64,000 nucleotides of DNA, from assembly GCA_021234155.1 (NCBI GenBank), contig JAJEKV010000001.1, positions 24,973,189-25,037,188 of the forward strand. The letters run 5' to 3'. Of this stretch, positions 23,401 to 34,259 are shown piece after piece. The translations under genes and the position numbers were made by a program. Below the pieces are notes generated by a model, which did no database searches, had not been told where the DNA came from, and saw only the letters and a program-made list of their open reading frames with translations. Source of the DNA: Isoetes taiwanensis. Lineage: Eukaryota; Streptophyta; Lycopodiopsida; Isoetales; Isoetaceae. Position 1 is the stretch's first letter. Each line of letters begins with the position of its first letter.

Positions 23401-25125
23401 CTTTTCCTCGTTCTTCTCTATAAATTCTCATACGAAAATCACTTTCTTTTGGTATTGAAGCACAAAATGAGCATTGGAGATTCGAGAACTGCTGGCCACT
23501 CTCACATATTCTACGACAAGAGACGTGCCTAAAGGTGCCAGCAATGCAAATGCGTCTCCCATCATGCTCAAAACTTGCATTTAACATCGGTTCACAGTAC
23601 CAATTTCTTCCAGCCTTTGATTCATCCAAAAAAGTCCTTAAGTCCCTTGTGTTGGAGCCATATCTATACTTTAATTGCCAAAATCCCCAACATAATGAAG
23701 CCAAATAGAGATTTCCTGTTTTCAAGAGGCTAAGACTAGAAATATAGAGGAGATAATGCAAGAATAATGTAGAAAACAACACGTTGGAATGTAGAAGAAC
23801 ATAAATCGGGGCCTTTGCACTTACTTGAAGTACTACATTCGGCCTCGCTTTGTGTTCCCGGCTCTATAAAAAGTGCAACAGTCCAAATTAGTGTCTTTAG
23901 ATTGGTCAATATAAGCGAAAGAGAGGAACAAACAAAATCCAATAAACCAAAATTATTGTAGGCAAAGCAGGTCTGCTGTAAAACAGAGATTAGTAGACAA
24001 ATTAGAGCCTCAACTAAATATAAATGGTATAAATAACTAAAAACAAAGCAAGTGCAGACTTACCTCTTCGAAAGAATGCAAGCATGTTTTTTTGTGATGC
24101 GTCCACCACGATCTCTCTCCTTGGTCTTCCAATTTGCCTTGGTGCTTGGCATTCATTTTCTTTTCTTTCATTTGCTGCCCATTTCTGAGCATGACGAGTA
24201 CTTTTGATGTGCTCCTTCATATTTTCAACCACATCCCCTCGATCTGGAAAGAGACGAAGGGGTTTGTTGCAAAGTTTACAAACAATGCAAATATCCTCGT
24301 TTCATTGTACAAGTCAAAGTCTACATGTGTCTTCTCCACAAAAGGCCTCACTTTAGTGGCCATACAAGCCTCCACATCAGCCTTGTTTTCAGCTATAATA
24401 TCTTCCTTACTACTCACTTTCGAGACATTCTCTTGGCTGGCATCAAGGTTACTTTGAAGATTCATCTTATGTTCTTTGAATTGTACGTGACGAGCCGTGT
24501 AATTGTACATCATATCCTCTCCTCCCTTTCCATATCGTGCATGGCACTCCACACACCAAATACAAAATACAGCAGCACCATTAAAGTCATAAGACATTAG
24601 CTCAAAACGATCTTTCTTGCCTTCAAGCTTCATCTTCATTTTTGCCCTTCGATATGCATACAACCACTTATTAGTTAGAGACTTTGTAGCTATTTTGGAT
24701 TGTAATCTGCTCATAGACTCTTGACTCTCAAGTGGTTCGATGGGTTCAATGTCATCTTCTTGCTTTATATTGGTACTCACCCCTTCCATAGTGATCACTT
24801 CTACATCCTCCTCTTCTTCTACAAGCACCAATTTCCTTCGTTTAGTGGGCTGATTGGGCTGATTATCAGCTGAGACACCTACGATCTTCACACACACCTC
24901 ATCCTCATTCACTATAAATCTTGCCTCTTGCTTCTTGGACAAGGCAAGCTTTCTTTCCCCTAAAAACACAAATTCCTTGCCCTCCAAAGCTTCTAGCTCA
25001 TCTTCTTGAATCTCTCGCCGTAAATCCGAATAATGTGCATTCACATGTACCTTTACAAATCCAACTTCTTGCTTGTTTTCATCTCCCTCGCTAAGGCAAA
25101 TAACAACATTCCTGTGTGTCGCCAT
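20449..25125 (-). CDS. Multi-exon transposase-like gene of the DNA transposon
   Basis: Minus-strand exons supported by splice signals and phase: 25125-24064 (ends AG|GTAAGT), 23863-23825, 23715-21942 (ends AG|GTATGT), 21878-20572, and 20474-20449 ending in TGA. The 63 bp intron at 21941-21879 joins ..FFFR to LWRLW in frame. The N-terminus starts MATHRNVVICL, is acidic, and carries the basic TKRRK. A C2H2 finger, CKLC..H-x5-H, lies at about 24290-24190, followed by the AT-hook-like GRPRRE. The core shows AEDETVIKRAV (about 22830), GHSSDGDARRRA (about 22470) and SDCCENFFSKVGG (about 21700), candidate acidic residues of a DDE/D nuclease. One frameshift is needed near 24300. The product would be about 1,400 residues. 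I know no named superfamily with these motifs; a remote P-element or hAT relation is possible. Confidence 0.7.
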
Positions 25126-26357
25126 TTATCTGCATGTGAAGCAAGCACGTGAGCTACACAGTATGAAAAGAAATCTAACAAATACTAGCTAGCATGCAAA
25201 AGAACATTCCCAACATTCCGAGCATTGCATTGCACAAATGGGGCTGAAATGGGGCAGCAAAAGGGCAGGCCAATTAGGGTCTGTTACAGCCCTGATATAA
25301 GCAAGAAGGAGGCTACTTAAAGGCTCCTTTGAGTCTGAAATAACATGTTATGACAGCCCAGAAAGCTAAAGCACTAACCACATTGACAATTCAAACATAA
25401 ATCAGCCCTAAAATGATAAAAATCTGAATTCTGAGCTTAAGAAGGTTGCAATAATCATACATGTGATCAAATACTAGGCAATGAAGTCGTCTTGGCTAGC
25501 TTCTTTACTGCTGCATTAAAAAATGAGAAAGAGTATTAGTGACAATGCTTGAAAGGGAAATTTGTTTATGATCTATAATCAGGTATATGCAATGCAATGA
25601 TGAGTTAGTGGTATGAATGCGGCTTTAGGAACCCTGAACCCTGATTTTGGGGCATAAACATCATTAAGAAATCATACAAAATTAAGATGGCAAGTATTCA
25701 AATAAGTGACAAACCCCTTATTCTCAAACAATGCATTCTTTATGCATAAAGTTGGCAGCAAACAAATTAGTCCTAAAGAGACCTGAAACGATTTTTCATC
25801 TTAAGAACTTCCAAATAATGCATACCTTTGATCAAATAAGAACAATGAAGTCTTCTTGGCTGCTGCATTAAGAAGATCAAGCCAGAAACTGCCAGAAACC
25901 CTGAATTAGTTGTTTTCTTTGAAGAAAGCAATGACTTCCACTTTCACCTTGCAAGGAATTTGCTGCAAATGACTTCAAAATCGAGTAAGAAATTGAGTGG
26001 TGGTGAGTAAATGCAATTTGGTGATCAAGTTCTTGAGTTGTTCTTGAGCTCCCTTGTTGCCAAAGAAGAACATGAAGCCGACTACATCAACCACAAATGT
26101 GCAAACGGTTAGCTCCTTCTCAAATCCACCACACTAAATACCCAAATCGACCACCTACGGGTTCTCAAATCCACCACTCAAAACCCAAATCGACCACCTA
26201 CGGGTTCTTGGTTCCCGCCTTTGCTCCCTTACGTCCAAAGCTGGAAATTCAATAGTGGAGGCGTATAACCTCCCGACCGTATACGGTCGAGTGACCCCTT
26301 AAAAAACCCCTTTACGTTCACGCAGTTGGCACGTACGTGTACATATGGTGAACCCCC
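25126..26357. other. Upstream region and right end of the DNA transposon
   Basis: About 1.2 kb upstream of the transposase ATG. A CACATGCAG|AT acceptor-like site just before the ATG hints at a 5' UTR intron. Direct repeats include 'caaatcgaccacctacgggttc' (about 26142-26165 and 26184-26206, differing by context) and 'tcaaatccaccac'. No ORF was recognised. Confidence 0.45.
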
Positions 26358-26369
26358 CTTGTATTGATT

Positions 26370-26395
26370 GAACTAGTAATTTAATAATACCTTCG
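26370..26395 (+). repeat. Copia B 3' LTR, right part
   Basis: The terminal 26 bp of the LTR, ending in CCTTCG, resume after the DNA transposon and its target duplication. Host sequence restarts at TTATCAAACG. Confidence 0.85.
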
Positions 26396-28221
26396 TTATC
26401 AAACGATATTTGAACTTGGCTGAACATGATGGAGCGATGGTTCTTATATTTTTTATCAGTCTTTTCACATCACCGATTGTGGCTTCATCGGGAGATAACA
26501 TAGTCTTCTTTTCTAGATGATTTGGCAAGAAGAACTTCAAATTCAATTTTGGCTACTTAAGAATAACCTTGTTTCACTTCTATTAATAAAGATGTCAGTG
26601 ACAAAGTACTATTGTTCTTTTATGCACTTTTTATTTAATCAGTCTCCTCATGGCTTCCAATAGAAACATTACCACCCCTTTTGATCTGTATATAGATAGT
26701 TAGGCATGTGGCTTGCTCGGGGGTCTCACCTAGGCATATAGGGATACCTGGGTCACCAAAAAACCCATGTATATGACTTTTTGGAGGTGGAAAATCCCTA
26801 TATACGTAGATAGAAAAAGCCAGTTTCCTTGCCCCCTTCCGTAGATGTACTTACGGATTGTCTTAATTTTTCCATACACCTACCCGATCTTATACTTGAG
26901 TTTGTGCACCTAGCCTTATGAAGAGAACAAATGGTATTTAGAAAAGGAAAAAAAAATTCACAATGTTTTTAATAGACATTTCTCGCATCTCGATCTTGAT
27001 CTCACATTTCCCTGGGGTTTCCCTAGTTTAAGGTTGCAACACTGCATATTTACAAAAGGGCACTCGAACAATGCGCGGGGCATTTTAAATTTCTAAAGGT
27101 CTCGAATTTCCAATTAAAGTTGAAAAAAACCCAATTTGATGAAGTAGATACTGAAGTATCTTATTCTCCTGTATTAAAACAACCCTAAAAAATGTACCAG
27201 AAGAAAAGAGGTTGAGCACACATCTATGCGAAAGAAACTTCTCCACAATATAATAAGCGAAATATGATTTCATATGAGGCTTAAAGAGCACATTGCCATT
27301 CATTCCTATCAAACGATATTTGAACTTGGCTGAACATGATGGAGCGATGGTTCTTATATTTTTTATCAGTCTTTTCACATCACCGATGGTGGCTTCATCG
27401 AGAGGTAACATAGTCTTCTTTCCTAGATGATTTGGCAAGAAGAACTGCAAATTCAATTTTGGCTGCTTAAGAATAACCTTGGTTTCACTTCTATAAATAA
27501 AGATGTCAGTGACAAAGTACTATTGTTCTTTTATGCACTTTTTATTTAATCCGTCTCCTCGTGGCTTCCAATAGAAACATTACCACCCCTTTTGATCTGT
27601 ATATAGATAATTAGGCATGTGGCTTGTTTAGGGGTCTCACCTAGGCATATAGGGATACCTCATCTGCGTGCAAGGGGTCACCAAAAAACCCATGTATATG
27701 ACTTTTTGGAGGTGGAAAATCCCTATATACGTAGATAGAAAAAGCCAGTTTCCTTGCCCCCTTCCGTAGATGTACTTACGGATTGTCTTAATTTTTCCAT
27801 ACACCTACCCGATCTTATACTTGAGTTTGTGCACCTAGCCTTATGAAGAGAACAAATGGTATTTAGAAAAGGAAAAAAAAATTCACAATGTTTTTAATAG
27901 ACATTTCTCGCATCTCGATCTTGATCTCACATTTCCCTGGGGTTTCCCTAGTTTAAGGTTGCAACACTGCATATTTACAAAAGGGCACTCGAACAATGCG
28001 CGGGGCATTTTAAATTTCTAAAGGTCTCGAATTTCCAATTAAAGTTGAAAAAAACCCAATTTGATGAAGTAGATACTGAAGTATCTTATGTGCCTATTTT
28101 ATAGGTTGTATTAGGGCTCATAAATCTCAGGCATATGCATTTGTACCACCTTTCCTTGTCCTGCCATTCAAATACAACTACACTATAACGCAAGATTTTT
28201 TCCTGCACAAATTGGAACATT
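26396..28221. repeat. 1.5 kb duplicated segment, copy 2, right part with internal tandem duplication
   Basis: 26398-27161 matches 3838 to about 4610. At 27162 the sequence jumps back to the equivalent of 3694 ('ttctcctgtattaaaacaac') and repeats on to 28221. About 0.9 kb is therefore present twice in tandem. The two tandem copies share private changes, such as 'gatagaaaaagccagtttcc', so this step is more recent than the original duplication. The ORF at 27085-27456 is the copy of 3586-3984. Confidence 0.82.
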
Positions 28222-29825
28222 AATCGCACCTGACATCTTCAATAAGCCTCTTGCCTGAGCATTGAGAGCAAAGAAGATAATAAACCATTTCATAAGCATC
28301 TGATTGTCCTCTATAATCACCATTCTCAGAAAAATCTTTGCCGACTCAATAATGGGGGAATGCCAATTCTTTAACACCAGAGGTAAGTAAATGCACTACC
28401 TTCCTAATGGATTTCAGATTATCTGCAAGAATATGTAGTAATTAAGCGTAAATCCCTAAATCTCAAAGATGCATATGCTGTCATAGCTACTGTCAACTGC
28501 ACGAAGGTCTATAGTGAGCTTTCATTCTTCCTTTGAGAAGCATCTTCTTTTCAAACGACGTGCAATCACGAAAACGTCGATGCTAGTTTCTGGTCTTTGA
28601 TAGAAAAAATTCTCAAATCATGCTGCAATGGATAGCATGGTAGACCTTTTAAACAAAAAATGACGATGGGCTCTACTGCGCATACTCCATTCCTGTTTGC
28701 TTTGAAAGCAAAAAAACATAGTCAAGAACTTTGGCGAGAGATGAAAATCATTATGTCCTTAATCTCATTGCTCTGGAAAATCATCCATTCCTACTCTGTC
28801 ATCATCTGATGGAACACTCTGCCTGAAGAAGATCGAACCCTGGAAGATGAGGGCCTCTGCTGCTTACTTGCCTCAGCTTGCCTAACTTCTGTCTTTTTCT
28901 TCTTCAAGTTGACTATCCCCCTTCTCTGATCTCTCAGACAAAATATATATTCTCTATCCAATTCAAGCCAATCTGTCCCTATCCTCTCCATCCTTATATA
29001 AACCACTTCTATACGATGCGTCACTATCATACCCATGTTCCCCTTCCTCACTATCTTTATCTATAACATAAAACCTTTTCCTAACCGGCATTCTTGAACC
29101 TGGCTATGACATTGCTATTTGTTATAGTTCAATTGTGCTTCAACAATGAATTTGTCTTTTGAACACTGCTCCAATAGACTATAACAAAATCATGTTGTGT
29201 ATTGCAACTATTTATGCATGTGGTCAAAGAAATACACCATCCTTTGCCAGGTGTCCCCTGCTTGCCTTTCCTCCGCTTTGCTTGTGACCCTCAAGGCTAA
29301 TTCAGATGTCGATGATTGCTTATCCAACATGATTTAATTTCTTGTAGATATGAAAACAACATAATCATACTGCACTCTGTTGAACCGTAATAAACTCATC
29401 GAGGTTCTGTTTTGTTGCTAAAAAAACAGAAATATAAGCATGCATTGAAATGGGGTGAATCTGTCCTTTGGTATCATACTTTTCTCATGGAAAACAGATG
29501 TTTCAGGGGGCTAAGTAAGGAATTGTCAAATACCTATTTAGTTACATGTACATACTTTGCTTTGGAACGGAAAAGCCATTCATTATTATTCTTCTTTCTG
29601 CAAGAGGAAGGTTCAGAAACTGCATACCATAAATTATCCCAGGACATCAGATCCAATGGCAATAGCCGTCGAAAGGAGCAAAGGCAGAGTGAGCCTACAG
29701 ACAAAAGAGGACATGCATTTATACACTGACATAAATAACACATTAAGTACTATTCAACGACTGTTCTTCAGAATGACACTCAAGAATTGCCAAGGCCAAT
29801 GACAACTATACTTGTAATTCTCAAA
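28222..29825. other. Unique non-coding region with a possible broken exon at its left edge
   Basis: On the minus strand at about 28400-28222 two frames look partly protein-like (one has SIRKVVHLLTSGVKELAF, another LNAQARGLLKMSGAI). They end at the duplicated segment, so this may be a cut gene. 28400-29400 shows nothing I recognise; 29412-29802 has only short overlapping frames. Confidence 0.3.
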
Positions 29826-30035
29826 GCGGCGGGCATAGTGTAGTGGATTAAATGATGGGGTCTCCAGCCTTGGCAAAGGAGATCGATAAGTTTTCAGTCC
29901 CACCTCAACCACCGGGGACCATTCTCCTCTCCTCTTTTGCCTCAAAACGTGCTTTGAGTTGGACATAAGCTTGCCCAAGAACCACCCTACTTCCGTTTTG
30001 AGTTTGACCACTTTCTTGTCTTATCTGTAATCTTC
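29826..30035 (+). mobile_element. Possible tRNA-derived SINE
   Basis: The start 'gggcatagtgtagtggatta' resembles a tRNA 5' end with an A box. About 55 bp later, 'agttttcagtcccacct' resembles a degenerate B box. The spacing suits an RNA polymerase III promoter. No clear poly-A tail or target duplication was found, so this is tentative. Confidence 0.3.
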
Positions 30036-30045
30036 AGCTTGATAC

Positions 30046-33000
30046 ATGATTGAAGGGCATCCATATCTTTCGAATGTGAAAGAAAAGGATGCGTTGCTCA
30101 CATCTGCCATACACCAAGCCTGCCCAAACACTTTCCAACATAAGCTTTGCTCCTTCCGTAAACAATGTGCACAAATGCCCCCAAATTTTTGGTATGATGA
30201 AGAATGTGAAAACCTTCACAAGCAGCTCAAGGAAGAATTGGCAGCCTGCTTTTCTACAGCTATTGAGACTAAGAAAGCCTACAAAAAGCTGATCCTCAAA
30301 GGGAGTATATAAAGCAAGTGAGGGAAGACATGCTTAACTTGATGTACAGTAATAAATCTGCTAAATTTTGGCAGAAGCTTCTTGCTAAGAAATCTGACTT
30401 GCCTCTTGAAGACCCAAAAGTGTGGACTATGTTCAAACAATCCTAGATGTGGGAAAAGCAGATTTGTTGGACATTGGATTGCAGCCTCGGCCCAAATCTG
30501 CCTCTCTTTTCTCTACTTCCCTTATCCGAAGAAGCAAAATGAACACTGAGAAAGCAAAAGATTGTGAGGACCTGCAAGCTGAATTTCTGATCCATGGAAG
30601 TGATACCCTTGCGCCTATTGTGGCAGATTTATTCAATGAGATAATATGCTCAGGCTTTCCGAAAGCATGGACCAATTGATATCATCAAGCCAATTTTTAA
30701 GGCTGGAGATACAAAGAATCCAAACAACTACCGCCTTATAATGATTGGACATGTTATAGACCTCTGGATTCAAAACTCTACAACATTATTCTAAATTGTT
30801 CCTGTTTAAAATCTGGACTTTGAATTTTTGTCACAAAATAGCTTTGGAACTATATAAGTTTATTTGCTTGCTTTAAAATAGCTTTGGAACTATATAAGTT
30901 TATTTGCTTGCTTTTAGTTTATTAGGCCTATTTTATATAGGCTTTCAAACAACGTTGTATGTTTTTCCTTAATTAATGAAAAATCATCTTGTACCCTAAA
31001 AAAAAAATGATTGGACATGTCATGGCAAGATTATATGGATGCGCATTGGACTGGTTTCAGGAGAAATTTCTCAACAATAGATAATATATTTACCTTGCGG
31101 TCTATCATTGAGGAAGCTAAAGCCATGAAAACAAAAGTGCTTTGCTGCTTTGTGGATTTTCAAAAAGCCTTTTTTGATACGGTCCCTTGGAAATCGCCTA
31201 TTTCATAGACTTATTGAACTGGGATTGTCGCAGCAAGTCATATGAGCTGTTTTGATGCTCCATGAAAATGTTTTGGGAAGAATTAAAGTGCCTAGAGGCT
31301 GGCCAGATGATATAAGCAGCACAATTGGGATTAAACAGGTCTCCCTTATCTCCTACACTCTTCTGTTTGTACATTGACGAGCTGGAAAGCTTTCTAGCAC
31401 GCTTGGAGGTGACGGATCTGCTTTAGCTGATGAATGCATATCCATCCTTCGATATGCGGATGATGTGGTACTTATATCCTCTTCCCCTGAAGGCCTTCAG
31501 CATCAATTATTGGCATTTTAGAAATTCTGCACGCAAAGAGAGCTTAAAGTGAACTTGGACAAACCAAAAGTGATGGTTTTCAACACGTCACGAGTTTGCA
31601 TGGATCACAGCCCCTTCTTTTTCATGGATCAACAAGTGGAAGTGGACACTCATTATACTTACTTGGGTGTGCAATTTAAGGGTCCCGTCTTTAGCATGAA
31701 AAATGCAGCATATGCAAGACTCTTTAAAGGATATGCCTAGAAAATGTTTCAAAGCGGACGTTCAGGATGTCCCAGCAAGGCTTCATCTCTTCAATACCTT
31801 AGTTAGACCAGCTGCTGTATACGGAGTCTTGATGCGGGGGATGGACATGACAGCCAAAGAATGGGCTCAAATAGAGAGACCGCAGATCTATTTTATGTCC
31901 AAAATGATTATGAGCAAAGCCTTTGTGCCGCATCCAATCATACTAACAGAATTTTCAGCCACTCCTCTGCAACTGGATGCACCATTCCAGTTACTCTCCT
32001 TTTTGCATAAACTGCACCAGCTTGGGTCCTCGCAGCAGGGTCAATGCAGGTTTCCATGGATTGCTCTCAAGAGTTCAAAAAAGTTTGGCTGAAAAGAGAG
32101 TGCAAGCGTGTTGGAGCGTAAAAGGCATCACAATCGGCTGCCCCTTTAGGATTTGGTTTGGGAAACATGCCTCCCTTCCAATATGACATGGCTGCAGCCG
32201 ATACTGTGGTAAAACATAGAGCTAAAACGAGACTTCAAAAAGATAAGAATCAACTCATACGGCACGATCTGGAAATGTTATACATATCAAGGACATGGGT
32301 AACTCCAAGTGGTCTTCCCATCAAGATGCAATTTTACAAAGATCACTTCCTTGAGATCAGTGAAGATGATTTCATCGAGGGACCAGAGTATTTGAATATT
32401 CATCTAGCACATAATGTGAGAAATGCTATTGGCCAGCTCAGGCTCTCATCTCATCAGCTTGAGATTGAGGCTGGCCGTGTGAGGAACATTTCATCTTTAC
32501 ATGTCCAACCTATTATGAAATACGGGGCAGACTCCATTGCCTGTTTCGGGAACCTACCTCCCTCTCAAAACTGATCAGATATGAGGACCAGAAATGTATA
32601 GCTCTTTTTCTTCGCCAAATGACTGTCATAGAAGAAATCTGTTGAAGGAGCAAGCTGAGGTCTGTTGAAGGAGCAAGCTGGGCAAAGAGCGGGACAAGAA
32701 AATCAACCTATACAAAGGCTGATATCTCTCTCTTTCTTAATGGAGGTGATAATGATAATAAACGGAAGTCAGGTCCTCTTCCTGGACCATCTCATCCGAT
32801 CTCAAAAGTGGTAACCATGAAAGTGTCTAAAAGAAGAAAGCGGACAGTAAAGGAAAAACATAAGCAGTTCTTTAAAAAAGAAATAAGTCTGACATCACTT
32901 TATACTTTAAGCCCGTGGCCAAGAAGAAGACAAAAGTTTCCTGATTCCATCGTTTTAGTTTTTCTTTTTCATCTCTAAGCAATATCTCTAGGAGGCTGCA

Positions 33001-33120
33001 AATGCGCCCCTAGCTGTACATGATTGGCGTATATTTCGTCCCATAGACCCAAGTGGTCTCTCATAGATGTTAATATGATCTTTCTTTATTTCTTTTTTTT
33101 TTTTTCATAAATATAAAAAT
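30046..33120 (+). pseudogene. LINE (non-LTR retrotransposon) pol pseudogene
   Basis: Frames in order encode the pre-RT region (PPNFWYDEECENLHKQL, about 30180), then LFNEIICSGFPKAW (about 30630), then RT blocks: GFRRNFSTIDNIFTLRS (about 31045), CCFVDFQKAFFDTVPW (about 31145), IKQVSLISYTL, and the catalytic LRYADDVVLISSS (about 31445). Downstream frames to 32574 are the thumb and C-terminal region. It has many frameshifts. At 30755-31006 it is interrupted by a small poly-A element. An AT-rich, T-run tail lies at about 33080-33120. The RT type is the same as that of the relic at 38900 and 58344. Confidence 0.82.
30755..31006 (+). mobile_element. Short poly-A retroposon inside the LINE
   Basis: A 252 bp insertion ending in an A-run and flanked by the 14 bp direct repeat ATGATTGGACATGT (30741-30754 and 31007-31020). 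It contains a tandem duplication of about 39 bp ('aaaatagctttggaac..tttgcttgctt', at about 30826-30902). The end 'aattaatgaaaaatcatc' resembles plant L1 3' ends. It is either a 5'-truncated LINE or a SINE mobilised by one. Confidence 0.75.
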
Positions 33121-34259
33121 GTGATTTCTGAGATCCGAAACAATAGTACAATTTGCCTTGTTTGACGGCTTTGTTCTGTGCATTTCATGCTTCTGAAAGA
33201 TATTGTTTGTTGCCATGCATTTCAGTCATGTCTGGGCACAAAACACAGCCCAAGATAATAACGTAGACTGGATTGGAAGCTCATGATATCAGCATAAACA
33301 TTTAAAAGGTGGTCTGGTTAGACATACCTCTTAGTTAGCTTTCCAACGCTTTCCAAGCTCTTCGAAGTTCTAAGTCCTTATGAACACATCTTCTCATCAG
33401 ACATCAGAAATTAACTAAGCAGATGACAAATCTCTTTAGTCCAATCAAGAGCCAAGAAGTCTTCAGAAGTATCTCGTTTGAAACACGACTCATCTTCAAG
33501 TTTTGATCTCAGTTGTCAACAAATTTGTCAATAACGAGTTCCCAGGTAAATAGAAACTATAAACAAAGCACCACATCCATGGTTCAAAAACTAGCGCCTC
33601 TGCTGAACCCTACCTGTGTAAACATAGGATTTTGTAACTACTTGACGCATGTTTTTTAAATGTACTTGCACATGTAGAATCTGCCAATAGTCTACACAGC
33701 TGCAGCATAAATGTAAAGATGTATGCTTTTTCATGACCTCCAATGATGTTTTACGGTTCAAAATAGGTTGAGAATCAGCTCGAACAAGAATGCAGAAAGT
33801 GTGCTCGAATTCGATGATCATGGTGCTTTTATTTATCTAATTTTAACCACAAAGAGGTCTAGTATTCCTTGAGCATAGAATGCGAGAAGATTGCAGACAC
33901 CCCTGCAGTCTGGATCAAACATTCAAAATACATTTTGAATGACTCACTGGAAATGGGTTCAAAGGAGAAATGGGTTCAAGAGATAAATCTACTTATCTTC
34001 AAGAGCCTTTTTCCTCGTGCATGTCCAAGCACAACCAGATCATTCTTTTTTGTGGACCAGATGAAAGCATGGAATCACAACAGACCTTCAACTTCGAAGA
34101 ACTGCTTGTATTTCCATTATAATCCATTACCACTGTTCCCAGAAAGCATATGTGCAAATGGCTGGTAACCTTGGAAAGCCTACAGCTATGGGGCGACAAA
34201 GAACCAAAGAACATTATCCATACCTAAAATCTATTGGAAGTCCAAAAAGATGGGCCGAG
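33121..34259. other. Non-coding region downstream of the PPR gene
   Basis: A plus-strand frame at 33869-34168 and a minus-strand frame at 33999-34214 overlap and match nothing I know. Because it follows the decayed PPR tail on the minus strand, it may include old 3' UTR. Confidence 0.35.

Larger units (their letters stand above)
18507..26358 (-). mobile_element. Autonomous-looking DNA transposon of unassigned superfamily
   Basis: Inserted in the Copia B 3' LTR. The flanks are TTATATTGATT (18496-18506) and TTGTATTGATT (26359-26369), an 11 bp target duplication with one difference. The uninterrupted 5' LTR has this sequence once. The left end reads CCC then GGGGGGTGCACC. The right end, reverse complemented, reads GGGGGGTTCACC, and the similarity continues patchily for about 60 bp. 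It holds a five-exon minus-strand gene (20449-25125) and a small plus-strand gene (19276-19566). A duplication of 9-11 bp is typical of Mutator-like elements, but the protein does not look like a MULE transposase to me. Confidence 0.85.
6640..26395 (+). mobile_element. Copia B: LTR retrotransposon hosting three nested insertions
   Basis: A plus-strand Ty1/Copia element whose LTRs begin TGAAGG and end CCTTCA (right end CCTTCG). The five bases on the left are CTATG and on the right TTATC. The empty site kept in the other copy of the host segment reads CTATC, so each flank is one base away from a CTATC target duplication. Once the inserted Copia A (8024-13626), the MITE (14758-15301) and the DNA transposon (18507-26358) are removed, the body is about 5.7 kb, normal for a Copia element. 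The polyprotein order is gag, protease, integrase, RT, RNase H. Confidence 0.93.

Noticed and set aside
18507-26358. Classification as a Mutator-like element from the 11 bp duplication
   Set aside because: The encoded protein lacks MULE motifs that I can recognise, so only the duplication length supports it.
28791-29051. 86-residue minus-strand ORF with a Ser/Arg-rich end
   Set aside because: Opposed by an overlapping plus-strand frame and matches no family. Kept only as part of a non-coding description.
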